Positions 1-13,351 of a stretch of DNA of 64,000 nt are shown piece by piece (position 1 is the first letter of the stretch; the number at the start of each line of letters is the position of its first letter). The notes below the pieces were generated by a model. That model worked only from the letters and a program-made list of their open reading frames with translations, was not told the origin of the DNA and did no database searches. The position numbers and the translations under genes were made by a program. The stretch covers positions 62,001-126,000 of the forward strand of contig NZ_JAHHIT010000035.1 in NCBI RefSeq assembly GCF_024539675.1, in the 5' to 3' direction. The DNA is from Streptomyces hilarionis. GTDB taxonomy: Bacteria > Actinomycetota > Actinomycetes > Streptomycetales > Streptomycetaceae.

Positions 1-205
1 GTCGACGCACGCGTCCGCACATCAGCCGGAGCACTGATCGACGCAGGACGGCCGGGCCTCGGTGACGGTGCCGGTCAGTGGGCACACGGCCAGTCGGTTG
101 CCGGCGCGTCCGTCGTGGGGGTGACGGGGTCCTGCAAACATCGCATTCACTCACAGGCGACCTGTTCCGGGCTGAGCCGCAGCGTCGACCCTCCGGTACC
201 CGCGG

Positions 206-1966
206 TCAGCGCCGCCCGCCCAGAATGATCTTCCAGACGCGCGTTGCCACCTGCAGATTGAGCCGGGTGTCCACATCCGCCAGGTCGTGGTCACTGATCT
301 CACGGATGCGCTGGAGCCGGTAGCGCAGGGTGCTGCGGTGGACGGTCAGTGCGGCGGCCGCGTCGTCATAGTTGCCTCCGCAGTCGAAGTAGCGCGAGAG
401 CGTCTCCACCAATTCGGTGTCGTGCTCCGCGTCGTAGTCGATCAGTCGGCCGAGCCACTCTCGGACGAAGTCTTCGAGCTCCCGGAGATCGTTTCCTGGC
501 CCCAGGATCCGGTAGAGCCCGAGGTCGTCGAAGAAAGTCGTCCCGCTGCGTTGGCGGGAGTTCTGCCGCACCTCAAGGGCCCGCAGTGCTTCCCTGTAGC
601 AGCGGGGAATGCCGTTCGGGGAGTCGCAGCGGGTGCTCACGCCGATTGCTCCGTCGGGCGCTCCCAGCTCGTGGGCCAGTGCCGTGTACACGGCATTGTC
701 GTCGGGCCTCGCTTCGGTCAGCAGGACCATCCTGTCGCCGCGACGGGTGATCAGCGGACGGGTCACCGAGGTGGCTGTCGCCTGCTCCACTGCACGGGTG
801 AAGGAGTCGTCGGAGGCGTTGCCCGGCCAGTGCACCACGACCACGTAGTGGGTGCGTTGCAGGTCGTGGCCGACGGCTTCGGCCCGGGCGTAGGCGCTTG
901 TCTCGTCAGTGCCCTCCAGCAGGTCGTCGATGAGCTGGCGGCGCAGTCGCAGTTCGGCCTCGGCGAGTTCTCGCGTGTGCATGAGTTCCTGGGCGAGCGA
1001 CCGCCGGGCATGATCCAGGGCGAACCGGGTGTGCTCGTCGGCCGTCGCCTCGGGGTCCTCGAGGGCGAGTACGCCGAGGACGTCGCCGCGCGGACGGACC
1101 AGGGCGATCAGCCGGTTTTTGACTCTGACCGGGCCCGGCTCGCGCGCGATCTGCTGAAGCATCCCTTCCTGGTATGTGGAGGACCGCACCGGATAGGGAT
1201 CGGGACGGTCGGGGCCCGCCCAGGACCTCAGGTTGCCGAACCGGTCCTCGACGAGCGCCGACAGCCCGGTGAGTTCGTACAGCGCTTGGGTGATGGCGGC
1301 CTCGCCGCCGCCCCGGGCAGCGACCCGGGCGAGGGTTTCGTGCACGGTCTCCTGCAGGTGCAGTTGGGAACGCATGGTGTCCAGCTGCACCAGCGCGGTG
1401 TCCCGTTCGGTGCGGACTTGGCTGAGTTCACCGGCCTTGTCGTGCTGCGCGGCACGGGTGACCGTCAGTGACAGGGCCGCCGATGCGAGCCCCACGAGGG
1501 TCGAGAGGAGGAAGCGCCCCTTCTCGTCCGGCCCGGAGCGAGAGGAGACGAGGATGTAGCCGAGCAGACCGCCGGCCCCTCGCAGGCCGAACGCCCAGGT
1601 CCAGGACCGTTCCGGAAGGGATACGGAGCCGTCGGCCTCGTTCAGGTCCTTCATCTGTGCGTCGTCGGCCTTCGGTGCTCCCGCGTCATGGCCGGGGACG
1701 CGGGCCAAGCCGTGGCCCGTCACGAGGTATCCGGCCTCGGCATGGTAGGGACCCAGGGCACTGACGTGCCCCATGACCAAGCGCACGATCTCACTCTGTT
1801 CGGCACAGGCGAACAGAGCGTGGGACAGCATCAGCAGCCCGCTTGGGTCCAGCGCCGCGAGCGGGCTGGGATCGTGCCGTCCGGTGCTCGCGGTGTTGCT
1901 CGGTTGGCGGGTCACTTGCTGGTCGGACCCGTCAGGGGGGAGCCTCCGTGACGGATGGCAGGCCAT
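206..1966 (-). CDS. PucR/CdaR-type transcriptional regulator
   Basis: This 586-residue protein ends in a PucR-type helix-turn-helix: the last 60 residues contain AALTVHRSTLRYRLQRI, the hallmark of the C-terminal HTH_30 domain. The middle (about 330-460, with RRQLIDDLLEG and later VVVHWP) fits the degenerate GGDEF-like domain of CdaR/PucR regulators. The first 200 residues resemble a GAF-like sensor. Members control catabolic or stress genes in response to small ligands; the ligand cannot be read here. The start is placed where GGAGAACGGAG precedes the ATG. It is divergent from the stress block, with a perfect inverted repeat 43 bases upstream that may be its operator. Family assignment is firm; target genes are unknown. 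Confidence 0.85.
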   Translation of the reverse strand: MACHPSRRLPPDGSDQQVTRQPSNTASTGRHDPSPLAALDPSGLLMLSHALFACAEQSEIVRLVMGHVSALGPYHAEAGYLVTGHGLARVPGHDAGAPKADDAQMKDLNEADGSVSLPERSWTWAFGLRGAGGLLGYILVSSRSGPDEKGRFLLSTLVGLASAALSLTVTRAAQHDKAGELSQVRTERDTALVQLDTMRSQLHLQETVHETLARVAARGGGEAAITQALYELTGLSALVEDRFGNLRSWAGPDRPDPYPVRSSTYQEGMLQQIAREPGPVRVKNRLIALVRPRGDVLGVLALEDPEATADEHTRFALDHARRSLAQELMHTRELAEAELRLRRQLIDDLLEGTDETSAYARAEAVGHDLQRTHYVVVVHWPGNASDDSFTRAVEQATATSVTRPLITRRGDRMVLLTEARPDDNAVYTALAHELGAPDGAIGVSTRCDSPNGIPRCYREALRALEVRQNSRQRSGTTFFDDLGLYRILGPGNDLRELEDFVREWLGRLIDYDAEHDTELVETLSRYFDCGGNYDDAAAALTVHRSTLRYRLQRIREISDHDLADVDTRLNLQVATRVWKIILGGRR

Positions 1967-2008
1967 AGGTCACTCCGTTCTCCTCCAGTCATCGGAGGCG
2001 ATCGAGCG

Positions 2009-2027
2009 AGTCGTGGGATCCACGACT
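2009..2027. promoter_or_regulatory. Perfect inverted repeat upstream of the PucR-type gene
   Basis: The sequence AGTCGTGGGATCCACGACT has perfect 8-base arms around GAT. It lies in the 252-base gap between the divergent regulator and the stress-protein relic, close to the regulator start. Such symmetry fits an autoregulatory operator; binding is inferred. I saw no other strong signal in the gap (1967-2218). Confidence 0.4.
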
Positions 2028-2218
2028 GGGCGAGCCCTGGCGCCCAGCCTAGGCACCTTCATCCGACTTGTCTGGATTTTGGCCTTGCTCTCGTGGACCG
2101 ACCTATTGCGTCACATTCTGACCTGCCGGGTGCAGGCGGAGCGCGCCGTGCTCTTGCCACTCTGGGCGTGTCAGGGATCGTCGGGCGCACCGGCGGCCGT
2201 GACAGGGAGGACCGGTTG

Positions 2219-2628
2219 ATGAACGAGCAGGCCCGCAGGACCGTCGCCTCGTACACGACCCACCAGGCGGCGGAACGCGCTGTCGATCACCTCTCCGATG
2301 GAGGTTCCCCTGGTCGGCACACTGATCGGGTGGATCATCGAACTGTTGAACTGGCTGGACCCGTTCGTGTGGGGACTGCTCCTCGCCCTGAACGGACTGG
2401 TTTTTCGGAGCCCTCGTCGCTGCTCTGACGGGCCTGGTGCTACACGCTGCCCCGTATGGCGGCCTGCACTACGTCTCGGTGAGCTGCATGCAGCCCAGCC
2501 GGTGCGGCGAAGCGGGCGCCGAGGAGGCAGTGCGGCTGACGGCCGGACCTCCCTGCGGGACCGGCACCAGCACCGGCAGCGGGGCCTGGAAGAGCGGCCG
2601 CCCGCGGAGCGGCCCCGCCGTCACCTGA
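2219..2628 (+). pseudogene. Broken general-stress-protein-17M-like gene
   Basis: A good ribosome site (AGGGAGG) precedes an ATG and a start resembling the general stress protein 17M-like domain (RRTVASYTTHQAAERAVDHL). After about 30 codons the homology moves to another frame at about 2303 (LIGWIIELLNWLDPFVWG, a hydrophobic segment), missing the section that normally lies between. It moves again at a TTTTT run near 2402, giving FGALVAALTGLVLH and then SVSCMQPSRC in the third frame. Removing one T restores the second junction. The gene is therefore disrupted by an internal deletion and a frameshift. It lies directly upstream of dnaK in the same direction, so its promoter may now serve the chaperone operon. 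Confidence 0.65.
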
Positions 2629-2695
2629 GCGAGTGCGGGAAGCCGGGCGCGTCACCGACGGCGAGCGGGGCCGCCCGTCGCGAAAGGAGTTCCTC

Positions 2696-4612
<1,917 letters not shown>

Positions 4613-4622
4613 GGTGCCCGCC

Positions 4623-5210
4623 ATGCCCATTCCCCCCCGGGGCCGAGAGCCCGACCCGCCGCCCGAAGGCACCGTACAGCCGCCGCGCGGGGACCTCCAG
4701 CAGCCTGGACCGCTGACCGAAGAGGCCGGGCCAGGGCCCGACCCCGCAACCGGTACCGCCTCACCCGACGACGAGGCCGCGGCAGCGTTGCGAGAGGCCG
4801 AGGACAACTGGCGGCGCGCCCTGGCCGACCTCGACAACCTGCGCAAACGCCACGCCAGGGAGCTGGAGCGGGTGGCCGCGGCCGAACGCGCCCGTACGGC
4901 TGCGGCCTTCCTGCCCGTCATCGACAACCTGGACCTCGCCCTGAGCCACGCGGGGGCCGCCGACCCCGGTGCGATCGTCGAGGGTGTCCGGGCCGTGCGT
5001 GACCAGGCCGTAAGCGTCCTGGAGCGGCTGGGCTACCCGCGTCACGCGGAGAAAGGTGTGCGGTTCGACCCGGCCCTGCACGAGGTGGTCGGAGTGGTCC
5101 AGGATCCCGACGCCGATCCGAGCACCGTGGTCCAGGTGCTGCGACCCGGTTACGGGGAGGCCGAGCGGCAGCTGCGGCCTGCCGCCGTGACCGTCGCCAA
5201 GCGGGAGTGA
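4623..5210 (+). CDS. grpE: Nucleotide exchange factor GrpE
   Basis: GrpE releases ADP from DnaK. The 195-residue protein has a proline-rich, disordered first 45 residues, then a long coiled coil (AEDNWRRALADLDNLRKRHA) and the GrpE beta domain with LPVIDNLDLAL, ERLGYPRHAEKGVRFDPALH and VLRPGY. The ATG at 4623 is preferred because GAGG, overlapping the dnaK stop, lies eight bases upstream; a GTG at 4614 would add three residues. It begins 10 bases after dnaK and ends six bases before the J-protein gene, indicating one transcript with translational coupling. Confidence 0.92.
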   Translation: MPIPPRGREPDPPPEGTVQPPRGDLQQPGPLTEEAGPGPDPATGTASPDDEAAAALREAEDNWRRALADLDNLRKRHARELERVAAAERARTAAAFLPVIDNLDLALSHAGAADPGAIVEGVRAVRDQAVSVLERLGYPRHAEKGVRFDPALHEVVGVVQDPDADPSTVVQVLRPGYGEAERQLRPAAVTVAKRE

Positions 5211-6145
<935 letters not shown>

Positions 6146-6146
<1 letters not shown>

Positions 6147-6504
6147 TGACCGACCGACCGGCCAAGGCCCGCCCACCCCAGGCACGAACGACCGAGGTGG
6201 GCGTGCAGTACGCGATCGTGCCTGTGCCCATGCTCTCCCTGGAGACCGTGGCCCGCCGCTCAGGCCTCCATCCCGACCTGATCCGTCGGTTCGTCGCCCT
6301 CGGACTGGTGGACGCCGGTCCTGACGCCTCCGGACGGCTGATGTTCGCCCCCACGGCCCCTGCCGCCCTGGCCCGCGTTCAACGGCTGCGCACCGGGCTG
6401 TGCCTGAACTACGCATCCCTCGGTCTGGTGCTCGACCTGCTCGACCGCATCAGCCTGCTCGAAGCCGCGCTGCGGCGTGCAGGCGCGAGGAGTGATCTTC
6501 CACC

Positions 6505-6514
<10 letters not shown>
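6146..6514 (+). CDS. cbpM: CbpM-like chaperone modulator (MerR-fold)
   Basis: This 122-residue protein has a MerR-like region ([27 protein letters not shown]) followed by a helix typical of the CbpM family ([23 protein letters not shown]). CbpM proteins bind the J domain of CbpA and restrain it. It could also be read as a distant HspR relative, but there is no clear full DNA-binding wing and no HAIR operator was found upstream of dnaK. Its ATG overlaps the cbpA stop (ATGA) and its end overlaps the clpB start by 10 bases. CbpM is favoured over HspR from gene order and length. Confidence 0.78.
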
Positions 6515-9140
<2,626 letters not shown>

Positions 9141-9144
<4 letters not shown>

Positions 9145-9599
9145 GCACCATGCAGGCCACCAACGTCACCTGCCCGCACTGCGGGCGCACCAACCGGGTA
9201 CCTGTGGCCGCCGAGGGCCGCCCCACCTGCGGCAACTGCAAGCAACCTCTGCCGTGGACGGCCGACGCGGGCGACGACGACTTCGCCGAGGTCGTCGAGC
9301 AGGCCACCGTGCCCGTGGTCGTCGACCTGTGGGCCACCTGGTGCGGCCCCTGCCGCATGGTCAGCCCCGCACTGGAGAAGGTCGCCGCCGACCTCGCGGG
9401 ACAGATCAAGCTGGTCAAGGTCGACATCGACAAGAACCCGCGCCTGGCGCAGCGGTTCGAAGTGCAGGCGGTACCGACACTGCTGGTCCTCGACAAAGGC
9501 CGCACCATCGCCCGGCAGGCGGGTGCCGCACCTGCCCCTGCCCTGCGGCGGTGGGTGGAGCAGTCGATCGCGGGCCACGAACCGGCCGGGAAAGGATGA
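9141..9599 (+). CDS. Thioredoxin with N-terminal zinc ribbon (TrxC-like)
   Basis: The 152-residue protein begins with two CxxC pairs (CPHCG and CGNC, residues 11-36), as in thioredoxin 2, followed by a thioredoxin fold with the active site WCGPC and the cis-proline segment [10 protein letters not shown]. It reduces disulfides in the cytoplasm; the zinc ribbon links the family to oxidative-stress response. It starts inside the last codons of clpB and is followed after six bases by a zinc finger gene, so it belongs to the chaperone operon. TrxC is likely; the usual reductase partner is not certain. Confidence 0.9.
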
Positions 9600-9605
9600 T
9601 CGGCC

Positions 9606-9866
9606 ATGACCGTACGAACCGACCCCCACCTCGCCCTCGTACGCCCCGTCTCCCCGCGTGCCCAGGGGTGCGAGGAGTGCCTGGCCACGGGTTCCCCCTG
9701 GGTCCACCTCAGGCTCTGCCTGACCTGCGGCCACGTCGGCTGCTGCGATTCCTCGCCGAACCGGCACGCCCGCCGCCACGCCGCCGCCGACGGCCATCCG
9801 ATCGTGGCGTCGCTGGAGCCCGGCGAGGACTGGCGGTGGTGCTTCGTCCACGAGGCGTTCGTGTGA
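9606..9866 (+). CDS. UBP-type zinc finger protein
   Basis: This 86-residue protein is almost entirely a ZnF-UBP domain: CEECLATGSPWVHLRLCLTC, then GHVGCCD, paired histidines (HARRHAAADGHPI) and the terminal WRWCFVHEAFV. In eukaryotes the fold binds free ubiquitin C-termini; in actinobacteria small stand-alone versions are common and their ligand is unknown. It shares ATGA with the next gene, a flavin oxidoreductase, a gene pairing also seen elsewhere in actinobacteria (from memory, not checked). Confidence 0.85.
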   Translation: MTVRTDPHLALVRPVSPRAQGCEECLATGSPWVHLRLCLTCGHVGCCDSSPNRHARRHAAADGHPIVASLEPGEDWRWCFVHEAFV

Positions 9867-11647
9867 TGTCCGGCGACGAGACCCGCCCGGGCGCGGCGCC
9901 GGCGCCGGACGAGGCGGAGGAGAGCGTCTCCTTTGAGACTCCCGACATCCACGGCGCCTATCCCCGCCTGTCGGACGATCAGACGGCCCGCCTGGCGCAG
10001 CACGGCCGGCGGCGCGCCGCTGAAACAGGTGATCTGTTGATCCGGGAGGGCGAGCGGTGCGAGATGTTCTACGTCGTCCTCAGTGGCTCGATCGCCATCG
10101 TCGAGGACTACGGCACACCCGGCGAACGCCTGCTTCGTGTGCACGGCGCGGGCCGCTTCATCGGCGAACTCGGCCTCCTGAACGGACAGGTGGCCTTCTA
10201 CACCGCCGTGGTCAGGGACCCGGGCGAGATCCTCGCCCTGTCCATGGATCAGCTGCGTGAGCTGGTGACCCGGGACCCCACGCTCGGTGATGTGGTGCTG
10301 CGCGCCTGCCTGGGCCGCCGTGCCCTGCTCGTCGGGCAGGGAGCCGGTTTCCGCATCATCGGCTCGCGCTATTCGCCCGACACCCGTCGGCTGCGCGAGT
10401 TCGCAGCCCGCAACCGGCTGCCGCACCGCTGGATCGATCTGGAGACGGACCAGGAGGCCGAGGCTCTGCTGCGCCGCTTCGGAGTCGGTCCGGAGCAGAC
10501 GCCGCTGGTGATCTGGCGGGACACCACTATGCTGCGCAATCCGAGCAACGCCGAAATGGCCCGGTTGATCGGCCTGCCGCGCTTGGAGTCGGGCAACGGC
10601 CGCGGCGATCTTCTGATCGTCGGCTCCGGTCCGGCCGGACTGGCCGCCGCGGTGAACGCCGCCTCGGAGGGCCTCGGCACGACCGTGGTCGAGGCGATGG
10701 CCACCGGCGGGCAGGCCGGCACGTCGTCCCGCATCGAGAATCTGCTCGGCTTCCCCTCCGGCATCTCCGGCGCCGAACTCACCGAACGCGCCGTGCTCCA
10801 GGCGGACAAGTTCGGCGCCCGGATCAGCCTCCCGGCGGAGGCGGCCCGGCTCGAACGGCGGGACGGCCACTACGCCGTCGGGTTCGCAGACGGCAGCGAG
10901 ATCACCGCCCATACCGTCGTCCTGGCCACCGGTGCCCGCTACCGCCGCCTCCATGTGCCCGGCATCGAGCCGTTGGAGGGTGTGAGCGTCCACTACTCGG
11001 CGACCGTCTATGAGGCCCAGCAGTGCCGTGCCCACCCGGTGGCGGTGGTCGGCGGCGGCAACTCCGCCGGCCAGGCCGTGCTCTTCCTGGCCGGGTTCGC
11101 ACCACAGGTGTATCTGCTCGTCCGTGGGCCGAGCCTTGAGGCGCACATGTCCCGCTACCTGATCGACCAGATCGAGCGCCACCCGAGGGTGCGCGTCCTG
11201 CTGCACACCGAGGTGACCGAGGCGCTCGGCGACAAGGCGCTGGAGGCGGTCACCGTGGTCGACCACCGTACGGGCGAGCACCACCCCCTCGACGTACGAG
11301 CCCTGTTCGTCTTCACCGGAGCCGACCCTCACACCGATTGGCTGTCCGGCGCGCTCGCCCTCGACGCGCGCGGCTATGTGCTCACGGGCGCTGAGGCGCA
11401 GGCCTGTTCCGTTCCCGAACTGTGGCAGAGCCAAGGCCGAGACTGCCTGACGTTGGAGACCAGCCAGCCTGGCGTGTTCGCCGCCGGCGACGTCCGCAGC
11501 GGCTCAGTGAAGCGCGTGGCCTCCGCGGTCGGCGAAGGCGCGATGAGCATCCACTTCGTGCACCGCCACCTGGGCCATTCGACCGCGTCCGGCGGCACCG
11601 ACAGTTCCCCGAACACCCGCCCCAGGCAATCCGCTTGGCTCGCATGA
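9866..11647 (+). CDS. cNMP-domain plus thioredoxin-reductase-like flavoprotein
   Basis: This 593-residue fusion begins at the ATG overlapping the previous stop. Residues 35-145 form a cyclic-nucleotide/CAP effector domain (IREGERCEMFYVVLSGSIAI). Residues 160-240 look thioredoxin-like. Residues 248-575 are a thioredoxin-reductase-type FAD/NAD(P) module: GSGPAGLAAA at 253, GGQAGTSSRIENLLGFPSGI, GGGNSAGQA at 396 and the FAD-closing GVFAAGDVR. Where classical reductases carry the redox CxxC, just before the NAD(P) motif, this protein reads YSATVYEAQQC, so the disulfide is missing. It may act as an NAD(P)H:flavin reductase or sensor rather than as TrxR. It is the last gene of the operon. Confidence 0.85.
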   Translation: MSGDETRPGAAPAPDEAEESVSFETPDIHGAYPRLSDDQTARLAQHGRRRAAETGDLLIREGERCEMFYVVLSGSIAIVEDYGTPGERLLRVHGAGRFIGELGLLNGQVAFYTAVVRDPGEILALSMDQLRELVTRDPTLGDVVLRACLGRRALLVGQGAGFRIIGSRYSPDTRRLREFAARNRLPHRWIDLETDQEAEALLRRFGVGPEQTPLVIWRDTTMLRNPSNAEMARLIGLPRLESGNGRGDLLIVGSGPAGLAAAVNAASEGLGTTVVEAMATGGQAGTSSRIENLLGFPSGISGAELTERAVLQADKFGARISLPAEAARLERRDGHYAVGFADGSEITAHTVVLATGARYRRLHVPGIEPLEGVSVHYSATVYEAQQCRAHPVAVVGGGNSAGQAVLFLAGFAPQVYLLVRGPSLEAHMSRYLIDQIERHPRVRVLLHTEVTEALGDKALEAVTVVDHRTGEHHPLDVRALFVFTGADPHTDWLSGALALDARGYVLTGAEAQACSVPELWQSQGRDCLTLETSQPGVFAAGDVRSGSVKRVASAVGEGAMSIHFVHRHLGHSTASGGTDSSPNTRPRQSAWLA

Positions 11648-12139
11648 CACCCGGCGGGCGACGGATCTCTGAGCGCACCCCCACCCGGCGCGGACGGCGC
11701 AGTCGAACGCCGGCGCGGTCCCGACCACCTTCCTCTGCTGTGACCGGCGGTGAGCCGAACCAGATCATCAGCTAACTCCCCTCCAGCCACGCGGTCCTGT
11801 TCGGCAAGGCCGGCCCGCCGGCTGAGCGCCTGCGAGGGCCTGAAACCAAAGGCTCACGGAGGATGGGTGAGACCGGCTTCTCCCTGGCCGGATGAGCCAT
11901 GCAGGGGGCAGCCGCGGTTGCACGGGTGCGGGGCGTGCCGGGAGTGGGACTGAGCGGGACTTGGCGGTGGCGCAAGCGAACGCGGGGAGCAGGCCCGGCG
12001 TCGGGAGGGCGAGGAGATGCGCCCGCCGGTCGGCCTGCACCCGCTGGTGAAGGCCGCAGTGCCATGCGGCGTCGACGTTACCTGGGTGGCGTCTGTGGGC
12101 ACTCGGGATCGCGGGACAGCCGACGAGGAGGGTCCAGTC
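11648..12139. other. Gap after the stress operon
   Basis: This 492-base stretch has no open frame with recognisable homology and no clear terminator hairpin with a T-run. The only useful signal is GAGGAGGG just before the next gene. Confidence 0.5.
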
Positions 12140-13270
12140 ATGCGGGAGTCGTCGCAGGACATCACGGTCGTGGCCCTCCTGGCGGATCCGGACGCGCCGA
12201 CGGAGATCGCGCAACGCATGGCTCGGACTCTTCCTGCTCGGCTTGCCGACAAGTCGGGCCAGAGGCGGCGGTTCGACGTCGAGGTGGTCAGTGAGCCCTT
12301 CACTTCGGGGACGGAGGATCCCCCCACCTTGATGCGCCGGATCATGGACCGTGGGAGTGCGGAAAACTGGGACATAGTCGTGGCCCTCACTGACCTCCCG
12401 CTGCACGCGCACGGGCGCAAGCTCGCTGTGAACCTGAATCACGAACGCGGCTTGGCCTTGCTCTCCCTTCCCTCATTGGGAGGCCTGCGGCTGCCGGTGA
12501 GGGCCCGTCGGGCCGTCGAGGACGCGGTGCTCGGCCTGGCGGCTCCGCGGACCAACGGGGCGCAAGAAACACCGCGAAGTCAGCCGCGGCTGGGGCCCTT
12601 CGTCAATCGTTTCTCGCCTGTTCAGCCGGGCCCGCCCGGTGAGAAGGAGACCGACGACCTTCGGTACGTCGTCAGCGGGCCGCGCGGCTACCTGCGGGTG
12701 CTCGCGGGTATGGTCCGCGCCAATCGGCCGTGGCGATTGGTGCCGGGCCTGTCGAAAGCCCTGGCGGCCGCACTCGCCACGGGAGCAGTGGCCACCGTGA
12801 ACTCCACCGTCTGGAGCCTGGCCGCGTCCCTCAGCACACCACGCCTCGTGATCGCCACGGTCGGATCTGTCGCGCTCATGATCGGCTGGCTGATCGTGGA
12901 CGCGGAGCTGTGGCATCGGCCGGAAGAGAGCTCGCCGGAGGCGAAGCAGAGGGCGCGGCTCTACAACGCCTCGACGGTCGTGACCGTGGGGATCGGTGTG
13001 CTCGTCTGCTACGTGGGCCTGATGGTCGTCAACTGGGTGTGGGCGCTGTTCATCCTCAACGACCAACTGTTCGCTTCTGTGACACGAACCCCACTGCACG
13101 CAGAGGACTACGTGACGCTGTCCTGGTTCGTCGCTTCGGTCGCCACCGTGGGCGGTGCGCTGGGATCAGGCCTGGAGAGCGACGATGCGATCCGGGCAGC
13201 CGCCTACTCGAAGCGCGAGCAAGAACGTCGTCGCATGCTCCAAGATCACGATGATCAGCCCTCGACATGA
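12140..13270 (+). CDS. Unknown four-helix membrane protein
   Basis: I do not recognise a named family. The ATG at 12140 has GAGGAGGG 8-14 bases upstream and gives 376 residues. Residues 1-130 are soluble and Rossmann-like in pattern (ITVVALLADPDAP, NWDIVVALTDLPLHAHG, GLALLSLPSLGG). Residues about 220-365 hold four hydrophobic segments (ALAAALATGAVATV, LVIATVGSVALMIGWLIV, VVTVGIGVLVCYVGLMVV, LSWFVASVATVGGALGSGL). The tail is charged (KREQERRRM). The gene lies between the stress operon and a FUSC transporter 81 bases downstream in the same direction. A role in envelope stress is only a guess from context. Confidence 0.75.
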   Translation: MRESSQDITVVALLADPDAPTEIAQRMARTLPARLADKSGQRRRFDVEVVSEPFTSGTEDPPTLMRRIMDRGSAENWDIVVALTDLPLHAHGRKLAVNLNHERGLALLSLPSLGGLRLPVRARRAVEDAVLGLAAPRTNGAQETPRSQPRLGPFVNRFSPVQPGPPGEKETDDLRYVVSGPRGYLRVLAGMVRANRPWRLVPGLSKALAAALATGAVATVNSTVWSLAASLSTPRLVIATVGSVALMIGWLIVDAELWHRPEESSPEAKQRARLYNASTVVTVGIGVLVCYVGLMVVNWVWALFILNDQLFASVTRTPLHAEDYVTLSWFVASVATVGGALGSGLESDDAIRAAAYSKREQERRRMLQDHDDQPST

Positions 13271-13351
13271 ACGCGCTACCGGCACGACCAGCGGCGCGGC
13301 GTCAAAGCGGCCGACGGGCCCCGGCAACGCGTTCCGGCTAGGCTCACATGG

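Noticed and set aside
1967..2695. Search for HAIR or CIRCE heat-shock operators before dnaK
   Set aside because: No CTTGAGT-n7-ACTCAAG or TTAGCACTC-n9-GAGTGCTAA type repeat was found.
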